A stretch of DNA of 39,516 bases from an uncultured Clostridia bacterium (lineage in GTDB: Bacteria; Bacillota; Clostridia; Christensenellales; Pumilibacteraceae). The stretch lies in contig CAKQDN010000016.1 in assembly GCA_934229275.1 (NCBI GenBank), positions 1-39,516 of the forward strand, read 5' to 3'. A program made the position numbers and the translations under genes. Below the pieces are notes generated by a model. That model searched no databases, was not told the origin of the DNA, and was given only the letters and a program-made list of their open reading frames with translations. Below, one piece after another: positions 7,105-14,596 of this stretch; positions within the stretch are counted from its first letter, which is position 1; every line of letters begins with the position of its first letter.

Positions 7105-8793
7105 TTACATTTTTTCGGGAGCGTTGAGAAGGATAAGATTAAGTCCCGTTTTAAGCGTTGCTTCCACCTCTTTTACGAGCGTAAGTCTGGTGTAGGCAAC
7201 GTCGTCCGCTTCGCCCAGAATACGGTTGCCGACGTAGAATTTATTGAACGCCTGCGCAAGGTCGATTAAATAGCGGCTGACCATGCTGGGTTCGTACTTG
7301 TCGAGAGCGTTCAGAACCGTGGGATAGAACGCGTCGAGCAATTTGACGACCGCAAAAGCGTCTTCGTCGCACAGCACGGAATAGTCGAGTTTACCCGTAA
7401 CGTCCTTTGCTTTTTCGGCAATCGAGCAACATCTTGCGTGCGTGTACTGCAAATAAGGACCGGTTTCGCCGTCGAAGGACAGCGCCTTGTCGAGCGAGAA
7501 CGAAATGTCTTTTATTCTGCCGCCCGAAAGCGCGCCGAACACGACCGCTCCGACGCCCACGTCCTGAGCCGTTTGCTCTTTGTTTTCGAGATCGGGATTC
7601 TTTTCGTTGATTATTTCGAGCGATTTATTTACCGCGCTGTCCAGAACGTCGCTTAAAAACACGACGTTGCCCTTTCTCGTGGACAGACTGCCTGCGCCCT
7701 CGAGGCTGACCATTCCGAACGGAACGTGAACGCAGTCTTTCGCCCAGTCGTAGCCCATGAGTTCGAGCACTTTGAAAAACTGCTTGAAGTGCAGGTTCTG
7801 CTGATAGGCGACGACGTACAGGCATTTATAAAAGTCGTAAGTTTTTTTGCGGTAGACGGCAGCGGCAAGGTCACGCGTGGCGTACAGTGAAGTGCCGTCC
7901 TTTTTGAGTATAAGGCAGGGCGGCATACCGTATTTTTCGAGATCGACGACCGACGCGCCCTCGCTTATCGTGAGCAGACCTTTTTCTTTGAGTCTGTCGA
8001 TAATCGGCTGCATTTTGTCGTTGTAGAAACTCTCGCCGGCGTAACTGTCGAACGTTATGCCCAGTCGATCGTACACTTTGGACACTTCTTTAAGCGTTAT
8101 GTCCTTGAATTTGTGGAAAATTGCGAGCGCTTCCTCGTTGCCGTCCTCGATCTGCTTGAACCAGTATCTGCCCTCGTCCTCGAGTTCGGGATTATTTTCG
8201 GCTTCGGTGTGGAAACGCACATACAGGTCGAGAAGAGCGCGGATGTTGCGCTTTTCGATGTCGCCGTCGTCGCCCCACTTTTTGTAAGCCACGATGAGTT
8301 TTCCGAACTGCGTACCCCAGTCGCCGAGGTGATTTATGCCCACGGCGTTGTAGCCGCAGTATTTGTACATGCGGTAGAGCGAGCCGCCGATAGCGGTCGT
8401 GAGAAGATGACCGATGTGGAAAGGCTTGGCGATGTTGATGGACGAATAGTCGATACACACGGTTTTGCCGTTACTCTCGAGCGGCGGCAGCGTGAAGTTA
8501 TTGTTCGCAATTGCGTCAATCGCGTTTTTTGCGATTATTTCGCGGTTGAAATAGAAATTGAGGTAACCGCCTGCCACTTCGGCTTTCTCGACGAGCGGAT
8601 CGGGCAGCATGCTCTCTTTAAGTTTGTTAGCGATAACGGGCGGAGCCATGTGCAGTTTTGCCGCGAATTTGAAACACGGCAGGCACAAGTCGCCGTTTTT
8701 CGCGTCCTGAGTGGGCGCAAGCGCGGCTAAAATCTCGCTTTTATCCAATTCGTCGCTTTTTATAAGATTTGCTACGACAGATTTGTAGTCCAT
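7105..8793 (-). CDS. argS: Arginine--tRNA ligase
   Basis: Class I aminoacyl-tRNA synthetase charging tRNA-Arg. The 562 residues match the short bacterial ArgRS form. The N-terminal tRNA D-loop-binding domain (about 1-105) is followed by the Rossmann core with HIGH at 126-129. The KMSKS equivalent appears as STRKGN, as in many ArgRS. The DALR anticodon-binding domain closes the protein (YLIDLAQAFNKFY region). AAGGAG precedes the ATG. It is the last gene of DUF559-ychF-argS, with only nine bases after ychF. No anomalies. Confidence 0.97.
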   Translation of the reverse strand: MDYKSVVANLIKSDELDKSEILAALAPTQDAKNGDLCLPCFKFAAKLHMAPPVIANKLKESMLPDPLVEKAEVAGGYLNFYFNREIIAKNAIDAIANNNFTLPPLESNGKTVCIDYSSINIAKPFHIGHLLTTAIGGSLYRMYKYCGYNAVGINHLGDWGTQFGKLIVAYKKWGDDGDIEKRNIRALLDLYVRFHTEAENNPELEDEGRYWFKQIEDGNEEALAIFHKFKDITLKEVSKVYDRLGITFDSYAGESFYNDKMQPIIDRLKEKGLLTISEGASVVDLEKYGMPPCLILKKDGTSLYATRDLAAAVYRKKTYDFYKCLYVVAYQQNLHFKQFFKVLELMGYDWAKDCVHVPFGMVSLEGAGSLSTRKGNVVFLSDVLDSAVNKSLEIINEKNPDLENKEQTAQDVGVGAVVFGALSGGRIKDISFSLDKALSFDGETGPYLQYTHARCCSIAEKAKDVTGKLDYSVLCDEDAFAVVKLLDAFYPTVLNALDKYEPSMVSRYLIDLAQAFNKFYVGNRILGEADDVAYTRLTLVKEVEATLKTGLNLILLNAPEKM

Positions 8794-8802
8794 AAATTCT
8801 CC

Positions 8803-9891
8803 TTAGACGTTGAAACGGAACAACACGACGTCGCCGTCTTTGATTACATAGTCTTTGCCTTCGCTACGCACTTTGCCGTGTTCTTTTGCGGCGGTCATCG
8901 AACCGAGCGAAACGAGGTCTTCGTACGAAACGATTTCGGCGCGGATAAAGCCTTTTTCGAAGTCGCTGTGAATTTTGCCTGCCGCCTGCGGTGCTTTGGT
9001 GCCGTTTTCGATAGTCCAGGCGCGAACTTCTTTCTCGCCTGCGGTGAGATAACTTATAAGTCCTAAAAGCGAATAACCGGCTTTTATTATTCTGTCCAGT
9101 CCGCTCTCTTTAAGACCGAGGTCTTCCAAAAACATCGGGCGTTCTTCCTTGGGAAGTTGAGCGATTTCCGCTTCGACCTTGGCGCATATTTCGATTGCGG
9201 TCGCGCCCTCTGCCGCCGCGTATTTTTCCACGCGGTGCGTATACTCGTTGTCGCAGCCGATCATCTTTTCGCTGATGTTGCAGCAGTATATGACGGGCTT
9301 GCTCGTAAGCAGGAAAAAGCCCTCTACCTGTTTTTTCTCGTCGTCGGTAAGAGTCATGGTGCGGATGCACTTGCCCTGTTCGAGATGAGCGTACAGTTTA
9401 CGCAGAATTCCGGCTTCCTCGATATAGGATTTTTCGCCCGTTTTAACGTATTTTTCCGCCTTATCCAGACGCTTTTTAACCACTTCCATGTCGGACAAAA
9501 CGAGTTCGAGATTGATTGTTTCGATGTCGCGGATAGGGTCTATCGTACCCTCGACGTGAATAATGTCGGGGTCCTCGAAACAGCGCACGACATGCACTAT
9601 TGCGTCCACTTCGCGGATATGCGAAAGGAATTTATTGCCCAGTCCTTCGCCGGCAGCCGCGCCCTTGACAAGACCGGCAATGTCCACGAATTCGAGTACT
9701 GCCGGAGTGATTTTCTTCGTGTCGTACATCTTTCCCAGCACTTCGAGTCGTTCGTCGGGAACGGCAACCACGCCTACGTTCGGCTCTATCGTGCAGAACG
9801 GATAATTGGCACATTCCGCGCCGGCATCGGTGATTGCATTGAACAGTGTACTTTTTCCTACGTTGGGCAAGCCAACTACGCCTAATTTCAT
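8803..9891 (-). CDS. ychF: Ribosome-binding ATPase YchF (Obg family)
   Basis: A universally conserved P-loop ATPase that binds ribosomes and is implicated in translation and stress responses. It has 362 residues. The G1 loop is GLPNVGKST (6-14); the switch region has YPFCTIEPN and DIAGLVKGAAAGEGLG. The base-specificity motif is an NxxE type (CNISE) rather than NKxD, which explains the family's ATP preference. A coiled-coil helical insertion lies near residues 130-190, and a C-terminal TGS domain holds the IHSDFEKGFIRAE signature. AAGGT precedes the ATG. It sits in an operon between the DUF559 gene (16 bases upstream) and argS (nine bases downstream). Confidence 0.97.
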   Translation of the reverse strand: MKLGVVGLPNVGKSTLFNAITDAGAECANYPFCTIEPNVGVVAVPDERLEVLGKMYDTKKITPAVLEFVDIAGLVKGAAAGEGLGNKFLSHIREVDAIVHVVRCFEDPDIIHVEGTIDPIRDIETINLELVLSDMEVVKKRLDKAEKYVKTGEKSYIEEAGILRKLYAHLEQGKCIRTMTLTDDEKKQVEGFFLLTSKPVIYCCNISEKMIGCDNEYTHRVEKYAAAEGATAIEICAKVEAEIAQLPKEERPMFLEDLGLKESGLDRIIKAGYSLLGLISYLTAGEKEVRAWTIENGTKAPQAAGKIHSDFEKGFIRAEIVSYEDLVSLGSMTAAKEHGKVRSEGKDYVIKDGDVVLFRFNV

Positions 9892-9907
9892 TTATATTAC
9901 CTTCTTT

Positions 9908-10279
9908 TTAATTGTTTTCGATTGTTTTCGGCTGGAGTTTTAAGGCTGAATTTATGCTCTCGCATACTCCGTTAAAGTTTTTATTCACGTCGGCATTACT
10001 GAAACGAATAACTCGAAAGCCTCTTCCGTTAAGGTATGCCGTGCGCTTCTCGTCGGCAAGCATTGCCGCTTCCTCGTAATGCTGCGACCCGTCTATCTCG
10101 ATTATCAGTTTTGCCTCGGCGCAGTAAAAATCAACCACATACGAACCTATTATTTTTTGCCGAGCAAAACGAACGGGGTGCGGACTTAAATAATCATACC
10201 AGATATGACGCTCTTCCTTTGTCATATTGTTTCGCAATATTCTTGCTACGGGAACAAGTTTTTTATTGCTCGTTTTCAT
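9908..10279 (-). CDS. DUF559 endonuclease-like protein
   Basis: A 123-residue member of the DUF559 family in the PD-(D/E)XK/Vsr-like nuclease superfamily. The family pattern is clear: ARILRNNMTKEERHIW (12-27), FARQKIIGSYVVDFYC with the central Asp, then LIIEIDGSQH carrying the E-x-D/Q-H active-site residues, and a C-terminal GFRVIRFSNADV block. DNA cleavage by these small proteins has little direct experimental support. Length is normal. The ribosome binding site is weak (GGAG about 12 bases upstream). The MITE-like element starts 24 bases before the start codon, so this gene and the essential ychF-argS pair behind it may use a promoter in or near the repeat. Confidence 0.85.
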   Translation of the reverse strand: MKTSNKKLVPVARILRNNMTKEERHIWYDYLSPHPVRFARQKIIGSYVVDFYCAEAKLIIEIDGSQHYEEAAMLADEKRTAYLNGRGFRVIRFSNADVNKNFNGVCESINSALKLQPKTIENN

Positions 10280-10302
10280 ATCGTTTCGTACTCCGACGAC
10301 TT

Positions 10303-10473
10303 TTTAAAGCCTCCTTTGAGCAAAGGGAGGTGTCACGGCTTGCCGTGACGGAGGGATTGTTTTTTTCGTTACGGTACGGGTTTATGATTACGCCGATACA
10401 AAACTCAATCGGCGGCAATCCCCCAGTCACCTGACGGTGCCAGCCCCCTTGCCGAGCAAAGGGGCCTTTAAAT
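10303..10473. repeat. MITE-like element with terminal inverted repeats
   Basis: A non-coding element of about 170 bases. Its ends TTTAAAGCCTCCTTTG (10303-10318) and ATTTAAAGGCCCCTTTG (reverse strand, to 10473) are near-identical inverted repeats. Subterminal GGGATTG (10353-10359) and CAATCCC (10416-10422) are also inverted, and each arm can fold (GTCACGGC-TTGCCGTGAC on the left). It encodes no transposase and would need one in trans. Similar CTCCGTCACGG...GGAGGCTTTAAA repeats are widespread in clostridial genomes, as I recall. A decayed half-copy lies at 5793-5852. Confidence 0.75.
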
Positions 10474-10885
10474 ACGGTCAATTTTTTATGATAATAAAGT
10501 TTAGTACACATCCCTCACTCCAAAACTCAAAAGTTTTTTGCTTACTTTTTTTCAAAAAAGTAAGGCAGCAGGCGCATACGCGAGACGTGAGCGTACTTGC
10601 GGTACGTGACCGTCGAACGTAAAATCCCGAGCGGCGTGAATAAGGGCGAAGAGTGCTGCGATATAAGGCAGCAGGCGAGCAGCCGCCGAGGGCGCGCCTA
10701 TAAATAACGGCGGAGAATTGTGCGTATTCGGGCAACAGGCGATTTGCAAGGCATGAGAAGTGTAAATAAACGGAAAGAGTGGTGCGGATTTACGCAGCAG
10801 GCGCATACGCGAGACGTGAGCGTACTTGCGGTACGTGACCGTCGAACGTAAAGCACGCAGCGTAAAGACGTGCCGCTATTTACGT
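10474..10885. repeat. Non-coding repeat block with 59-base direct repeats
   Basis: No gene is supported here. An 11-base-arm hairpin CTTACTTTTTT / AAAAAAGTAAG (10541-10564) is followed by a perfect 59-base repeat at 10565-10623 that recurs at 10794-10852. Between and within these, a GCAGCAGGCG-like core recurs at about 10668, 10731 and 10794, that is every 63 bases, each preceded by a GAAGAGTG(C/G)TGCG-like motif. In translation the 59-mer gives VRRSRTASTLTSRVCACC on the minus strand. This is the kind of peptide often mis-annotated as a protein in gut Bacillota. There are no spacers of CRISPR type. Confidence 0.8.
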
Positions 10886-12373
10886 TTATTTTGCGTGGTA
10901 CAACTTCTTCGTCTGATATACCGGATCCGAAGTGTAATTTATACCGAGTTTCTTGAGGACGTTTATATCGACCTGAGACAAGATGACGGTGGAATGACAT
11001 TCGGCGCCGCGGAGAAGAGGCAGGGATTGCATGGCTTTTTCGGCAAAAGTATCGGTGACGGCGGAAAGCGTGAGCGCGATTAAGATTTCGTCGGTATGCA
11101 GGCGAGGATTGTGACCGCCGAGGTGACGCGTTTTGAGTTCCTGAATAGGCTCGATGAGGTGCGGCGGCAAAAGCAAAATTTTGTCGTCGATGCCGGCGAG
11201 CGTTTTGAGCGCGTTGAGCAGCATTGCGCTGGTTGCGCCGAGAAGAAGCGAAGTTTTACCGGTGACTATTCTGCCGTCGTTGAGTTCGATTGCCGTAGCC
11301 GGTTCGCCGGTTCTTTCGGCTTTTTCGCGAGCGGCTGCGACCACTTTTCTCTCGGACACGGAGATACGATTCTGCTGCATCAGCAGTTCGAGTTTGTTCA
11401 CGACCGCGTCGCCCACTTTATCGTTGCGGCGGTCGCAGAGAGCGGTTAAATACCTGCGGATGATTTCCTGACGGGACGCTTCGACGCACACGGCGTCGTC
11501 GGTTATGCAGTAGCCTGCCATGTTGACGCCCATATCGGTGGGCGATTTATAAAAGGATTCGCCGTAAATCTTTTCGAACATGCGGTTGAGAACGGGGAAA
11601 ATTTCGACGTCGCGGTTATAGTTGACGGTGCTTACGCCGTACGCTTCGAGATGATAAGGGTCAATCATATTGACGTCGTTAAGGTCGGCGGTAGCGGCTT
11701 CGTATGCCACGTTGACCATATGACGGAGCGGCAGATTCCAGATCGGGAAGGTTTCGAACTTGGCGTAGCCGGACTTGATTCCGCGCTTATTGTCGTGATA
11801 GAGTTGCGAAATGCAGGTCGCCATTTTTCCGCTGCCGGGTCCGGGAGCCGTGACGACGACGAGTTTTCTCGTGGTTTCGATATAATCGTTTTTACCAAGT
11901 CCCGCGTCGCTGACTATTCCGTCGACGTCGTAAGGGTAATTGGGTATGGGGTAGTGACGATAGGTGTTTATACCCAGTTTTTTGAGCGTGCGTTCGAACT
12001 TTTTGGCGAGTTTCTGCTCATTGAACTGAGTGAGGCAGACGCTGCCGACGTACAGACCGACTTCGCGGAAAGCGTCGATAAGGCGCAGAACGTCGAGATC
12101 GTAGGTTATTCCGAGATCGCCGCGCATTTTGCACTGCTCGATAGCGTCGGAATTGATGACGATTACCACTTCCGCTTCTTCCTTCATTTTGAGAAGCATT
12201 TGCAGTTTGCTGTCGGGTTTGAATCCGGGCAGAACGCGCGACGCGTGATAGTCGTCGAAAAGTTTGCCGCCGAATTCGAGATACAGTTTGCCGCCGAACT
12301 TATCCACTCTTTCGCGGATATGCTCGGACTGCATGGAAAGGTATTTCTCGTTATCGAAACCTATTTTATTCAT
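10886..12373 (-). CDS. DUF1846 domain-containing protein
   Basis: A 495-residue protein matching the DUF1846 family over its whole length (family members are close to 500 residues). It starts NKIGFDNEKYLSMQSEHIRE and holds the family's conserved VVTAPGPGSGKMATCISQLY segment. That segment looks like a nucleotide-binding loop, although no biochemical function is established for the family. AGGAG precedes the ATG and a sigma-A promoter lies upstream. It is monocistronic; downstream is the repeat block, and I see no ordinary terminator before it. It is cytosolic, with no signal peptide or membrane segment. Confidence 0.9.
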   Translation of the reverse strand: MNKIGFDNEKYLSMQSEHIRERVDKFGGKLYLEFGGKLFDDYHASRVLPGFKPDSKLQMLLKMKEEAEVVIVINSDAIEQCKMRGDLGITYDLDVLRLIDAFREVGLYVGSVCLTQFNEQKLAKKFERTLKKLGINTYRHYPIPNYPYDVDGIVSDAGLGKNDYIETTRKLVVVTAPGPGSGKMATCISQLYHDNKRGIKSGYAKFETFPIWNLPLRHMVNVAYEAATADLNDVNMIDPYHLEAYGVSTVNYNRDVEIFPVLNRMFEKIYGESFYKSPTDMGVNMAGYCITDDAVCVEASRQEIIRRYLTALCDRRNDKVGDAVVNKLELLMQQNRISVSERKVVAAAREKAERTGEPATAIELNDGRIVTGKTSLLLGATSAMLLNALKTLAGIDDKILLLPPHLIEPIQELKTRHLGGHNPRLHTDEILIALTLSAVTDTFAEKAMQSLPLLRGAECHSTVILSQVDINVLKKLGINYTSDPVYQTKKLYHAK

Positions 12374-12409
12374 AAATTCTCCTCATTTGCGATTTCAGCA
12401 CTAATACAA

Positions 12410-12438
12410 ATTATACAAAATTTCCCGCCATAAAGCAA
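12410..12438 (-). promoter_or_regulatory. Sigma-A promoter of the DUF1846 gene
   Basis: Minus strand: -35 TTGCTT (12433-12438), 17-base spacer, consensus -10 TATAAT (12410-12415). The leader is about 30 bases and ends in AGGAG. Confidence 0.75.
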
Positions 12439-12479
12439 GCGTTTGACGAGAAAGAACTTATTTTAACCGTTTAAAATCG

Positions 12480-12527
12480 AAAAACGCAACCGAACGGGCG
12501 ATTTTTGCCTGCCTCGGCTGCGTTTTT
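12480..12527. terminator. Terminator after the RsgI-like lipoprotein
   Basis: AAAAACGCAACCGA (12480-12493) pairs with TCGGCTGCGTTTTT (12514-12527) with one internal mismatch. On the minus strand it ends GCGTTTTTCG. It lies 25 bases past the lipoprotein stop and insulates it from the DUF1846 promoter. Confidence 0.85.
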
Positions 12528-12551
12528 GCGGTCGCGATTACGCTACCCTGA

Positions 12552-13742
12552 TTACTTGATTACTTCGGGCTTATAGCCTTGTTCGAGTTTGTCTTTCATA
12601 TCCTTCCACGCCTTGTTTGCGGCTTCCATAGCGCTCGCATAATTCTTTTCGAACTTAGCGGAATACTTGTCGATTGCTTCGGTTGCCTTAACGCTTGCGT
12701 CGGCGAGGTGCTGTTTTGCGTTCTCGTCGTGCTCCTGAATATAATCGTTGACTAATTTATAGGCGTTATCCATGCTCGTGCGGACAGCCTGCATACCGCG
12801 CATCGCGGCGCTGTAAGCCGCTTCCATAGCGTCTTGCGCGTTATTAAGAGCGGTTTTGTAAGCGTCGAGAGCGGCGATGACGGCTTCGGTCACTTTATCC
12901 TGTTCGAGCGACGCGACGTAGTTGCGGTAGTTGAGATAGTTGGTTTTTGCGATACGGAACGCTGCGAGCGTAACCTGATAAGCCGATTTTTCGTCCACGA
13001 ACAACATGTTATATTCGGTTTCATACGCATTGCATGCGGTTGCGTAAATTTTAGCGTTGAGTTTGAGCGCGGTTGCGGTAACGGAGTCGAGTTTTTCTGC
13101 GGCGTACTCGAATTTCGCGAGTTCGTACGCGTCGGCTTTTGCACGGTAGTAAGCGTTTTTAAGTTCTTCGGAATACATGTTCGCGGTTTCTTCCGCAGAA
13201 TCCATGATGACTTTGATTTTCTCGCCGTATTCCATCGCCTTGATTTCGGCTGCTTCGAGATAGGGCGCGACTTTTGCGACCTGAGCGTCGATGAAGGCGT
13301 TAATATCCTCTTTCGCCTGAGCGACGGAAGCGGATATATTTTCTTCGCCGAAATACTTTTCGAGTTCGGTTTTGACCTCTTCGTATCTTGCCTGAGCGTC
13401 CTTTCCGGAGAAATTGACGCTTATTTCGTTTTCGCCGGCTTTGACGTTACCGGATACGATAAAGCCGGTTTCTTTCGATACCTGAACGAAAGTTTTGACG
13501 GCGGTCTGTTTATCCTTACCCACGAATACGTCGGCGGAAAGAATAAGGTTGCCCTCCTCGTTGAGCGCGTTAGCCGCCACGACCACGTCGTCGGAATTAA
13601 GCACGAATTCGACCTTCGGGTTGAGAGAAACGGTCATGACGCCGACTTCTCTTGCCTCCGTTTTGTCGTTCGAGCAACCTGCGAACGAAAACAGCGAACA
13701 GCACATAACGAGCGCAAGCATTGTACTTATAAATTTTTTCAT
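12552..13742 (-). CDS. Lipoprotein with RsgI-like extracytoplasmic domain and long helical tail
   Basis: A 396-residue predicted lipoprotein: the signal peptide ends FAGC with the lipidated Cys at residue 23. Residues about 35-125 (VSLNPKVEFVLNSDDVVVAA, then ALNEEGNLIL) resemble the extracytoplasmic domain of RsgI-type anti-sigma factors, whose hallmark is an SLNPSVEF-like strand followed by an ALNEDG turn. The cytoplasmic anti-sigma helix and transmembrane segment of RsgI are absent. From about residue 130 on it is almost entirely Ala/Glu/Lys-rich helix, with Tyr spaced through it, suggesting a long helical bundle or coiled coil at the cell surface. A consensus promoter and AAGGAG lie upstream. 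No sigI-like gene is nearby. Function unknown. Confidence 0.75.
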   Translation of the reverse strand: MKKFISTMLALVMCCSLFSFAGCSNDKTEAREVGVMTVSLNPKVEFVLNSDDVVVAANALNEEGNLILSADVFVGKDKQTAVKTFVQVSKETGFIVSGNVKAGENEISVNFSGKDAQARYEEVKTELEKYFGEENISASVAQAKEDINAFIDAQVAKVAPYLEAAEIKAMEYGEKIKVIMDSAEETANMYSEELKNAYYRAKADAYELAKFEYAAEKLDSVTATALKLNAKIYATACNAYETEYNMLFVDEKSAYQVTLAAFRIAKTNYLNYRNYVASLEQDKVTEAVIAALDAYKTALNNAQDAMEAAYSAAMRGMQAVRTSMDNAYKLVNDYIQEHDENAKQHLADASVKATEAIDKYSAKFEKNYASAMEAANKAWKDMKDKLEQGYKPEVIK

Positions 13743-13772
13743 TATCGTAAATCTCCTTGTAAATGGTTTTTT

Positions 13773-13787
13773 GCGGCGTCCTGCCGC
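13773..13787 (-). promoter_or_regulatory. 5' UTR hairpin of the RsgI-like lipoprotein mRNA
   Basis: GCGGC (13773-13777) and GCCGC (13783-13787) form a GC-rich five-pair stem with a five-base loop in the leader, close to the predicted 5' end. It has no T tract, so it is more likely a stability element than a terminator. Confidence 0.45.
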
Positions 13788-13798
13788 TTTGTTTATGA

Positions 13799-13827
13799 AT
13801 TTTACATCAAAAATCCGATTTTGTCAA
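13799..13827 (-). promoter_or_regulatory. Sigma-A promoter of the RsgI-like lipoprotein
   Basis: Minus strand: -35 TTGACA (13822-13827), 17-base spacer, -10 TAAAAT (13799-13804). It predicts a leader of about 50 bases. Confidence 0.85.
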
Positions 13828-13900
13828 TACGGAATTTACTGTAGGATGACATTTTCAAACGAATTGTTTAATTTCCGACATTTCGCCGTATCGGTGTAAA

Positions 13901-14257
13901 CTAAAAGAACTCGTCAATTCCACACAAAACGGACTGCTTCCCGGAAAACTCGGATTTATAGCAGCCGACCGCGATACGCTCGCACAAATCGGCGACGAAC
14001 GATTGAACTTTCGATTCGTCCTCATCGTAACTCTTTCCGAAAATACCGTCGGAGCAAGTCCGCAGAGCGCGGTAGGCTTGCTCGCGCGTAAGTCCGATGT
14101 CGTTTGCCGCGTTTTTCAGCGATTTTAACGCGCTATCGCCCTCGAAAAGGACGTTCAGCGCAACCTCTATCGCAATCTTAAAGCCCGATTTTGCGGGCGT
14201 TATACCCCACTCTATCAGAATTGCGGCAGCCGTTTTATATGCGGACGTTCTGGTCAT
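13901..14257 (-). CDS. Free-standing Spo0A C-terminal-domain-like protein
   Basis: A 118-residue protein that I align by eye to the DNA-binding C-terminal domain of the sporulation regulator Spo0A. ILIEWGITPAKSGFKIAIEV (13-32) matches the domain's EIGVPAHIKGYLYLREAI stretch. LTREQAYRALRTC (about 75-87) falls on the recognition helix TASRVERAIRHA. FVADLCERI (about 106-114) matches the closing FIAMVADKL. There is no receiver domain, so it could not be phosphorylated like Spo0A. It may bind 0A-like boxes constitutively, compete with Spo0A or have another job. GGGAG precedes the ATG, and a TATAAT-like -10 lies at about 14291-14296 without a clear -35. It is monocistronic. Confidence 0.65.
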   Translation of the reverse strand: MTRTSAYKTAAAILIEWGITPAKSGFKIAIEVALNVLFEGDSALKSLKNAANDIGLTREQAYRALRTCSDGIFGKSYDEDESKVQSFVADLCERIAVGCYKSEFSGKQSVLCGIDEFF

Positions 14258-14596
14258 CTCATCATCTCCCGAAAATTTTTAATACCGACATTATATCTTA
14301 TCCGCAATATTTTTTCCATACCTAAAAGGTCGATTTAACGACTTTTCGACGGTTTTTGAATACGATTATTTTATTGAATTTGTTTTTCCTCGCAAACGAA
14401 ATTAAAACGCACGGTATGCTTTGTCGTGCTATTAAAAACATACCGCCTCCGACTTTTCGGCGGTCGGAAGCGGCTTTTAAAACGATTTATTTGTTTTTAC
14501 ACGGTAACGTCCCTCGTCGCCCGAAGAGCGAACATAGCGAACGGAATCCACGCGGAAACGAACGAAATCCGACGCGTTGCCGCTTTTTATAAGTGA
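14258..14596. other. Intergenic region with GH4 terminator
   Basis: Apart from the promoter region of the Spo0A-C-like gene (about 14258-14330) and the terminator at 14443-14473, I see no gene here. A short plus-strand reading frame in 14356-14592 lacks a ribosome binding site and has no recognisable protein character. Confidence 0.6.
14435..14473 (-). terminator. Terminator of the GH4 glycosidase gene
   Basis: On the minus strand an 11-base stem (arms 14463-14473 and 14443-14453, one G-U pair) around a nine-base loop is followed by TATGTTTTTAAT. It stands about 125 bases past the GH4 stop. Confidence 0.75.

Noticed and set aside
10478..10806. Short proteins containing VRRSRTASTLTSRVCACC on the minus strand
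   Set aside because: They arise only from the repeated DNA, appear in two frames, have no ribosome binding site and show Arg/Ser/Cys-rich composition typical of shadow frames.
10565..10852. The regularly spaced repeats as a CRISPR array
   Set aside because: The intervals share sequence with each other instead of being unique spacers, unit lengths vary (about 63 and about 100 bases), and there are no cas genes in the window.
14356..14592. A 78-residue plus-strand open frame in the gap before the GH4 stop
   Set aside because: No ribosome binding site, it spans the GH4 terminator hairpin, and its composition is unlike the real genes.
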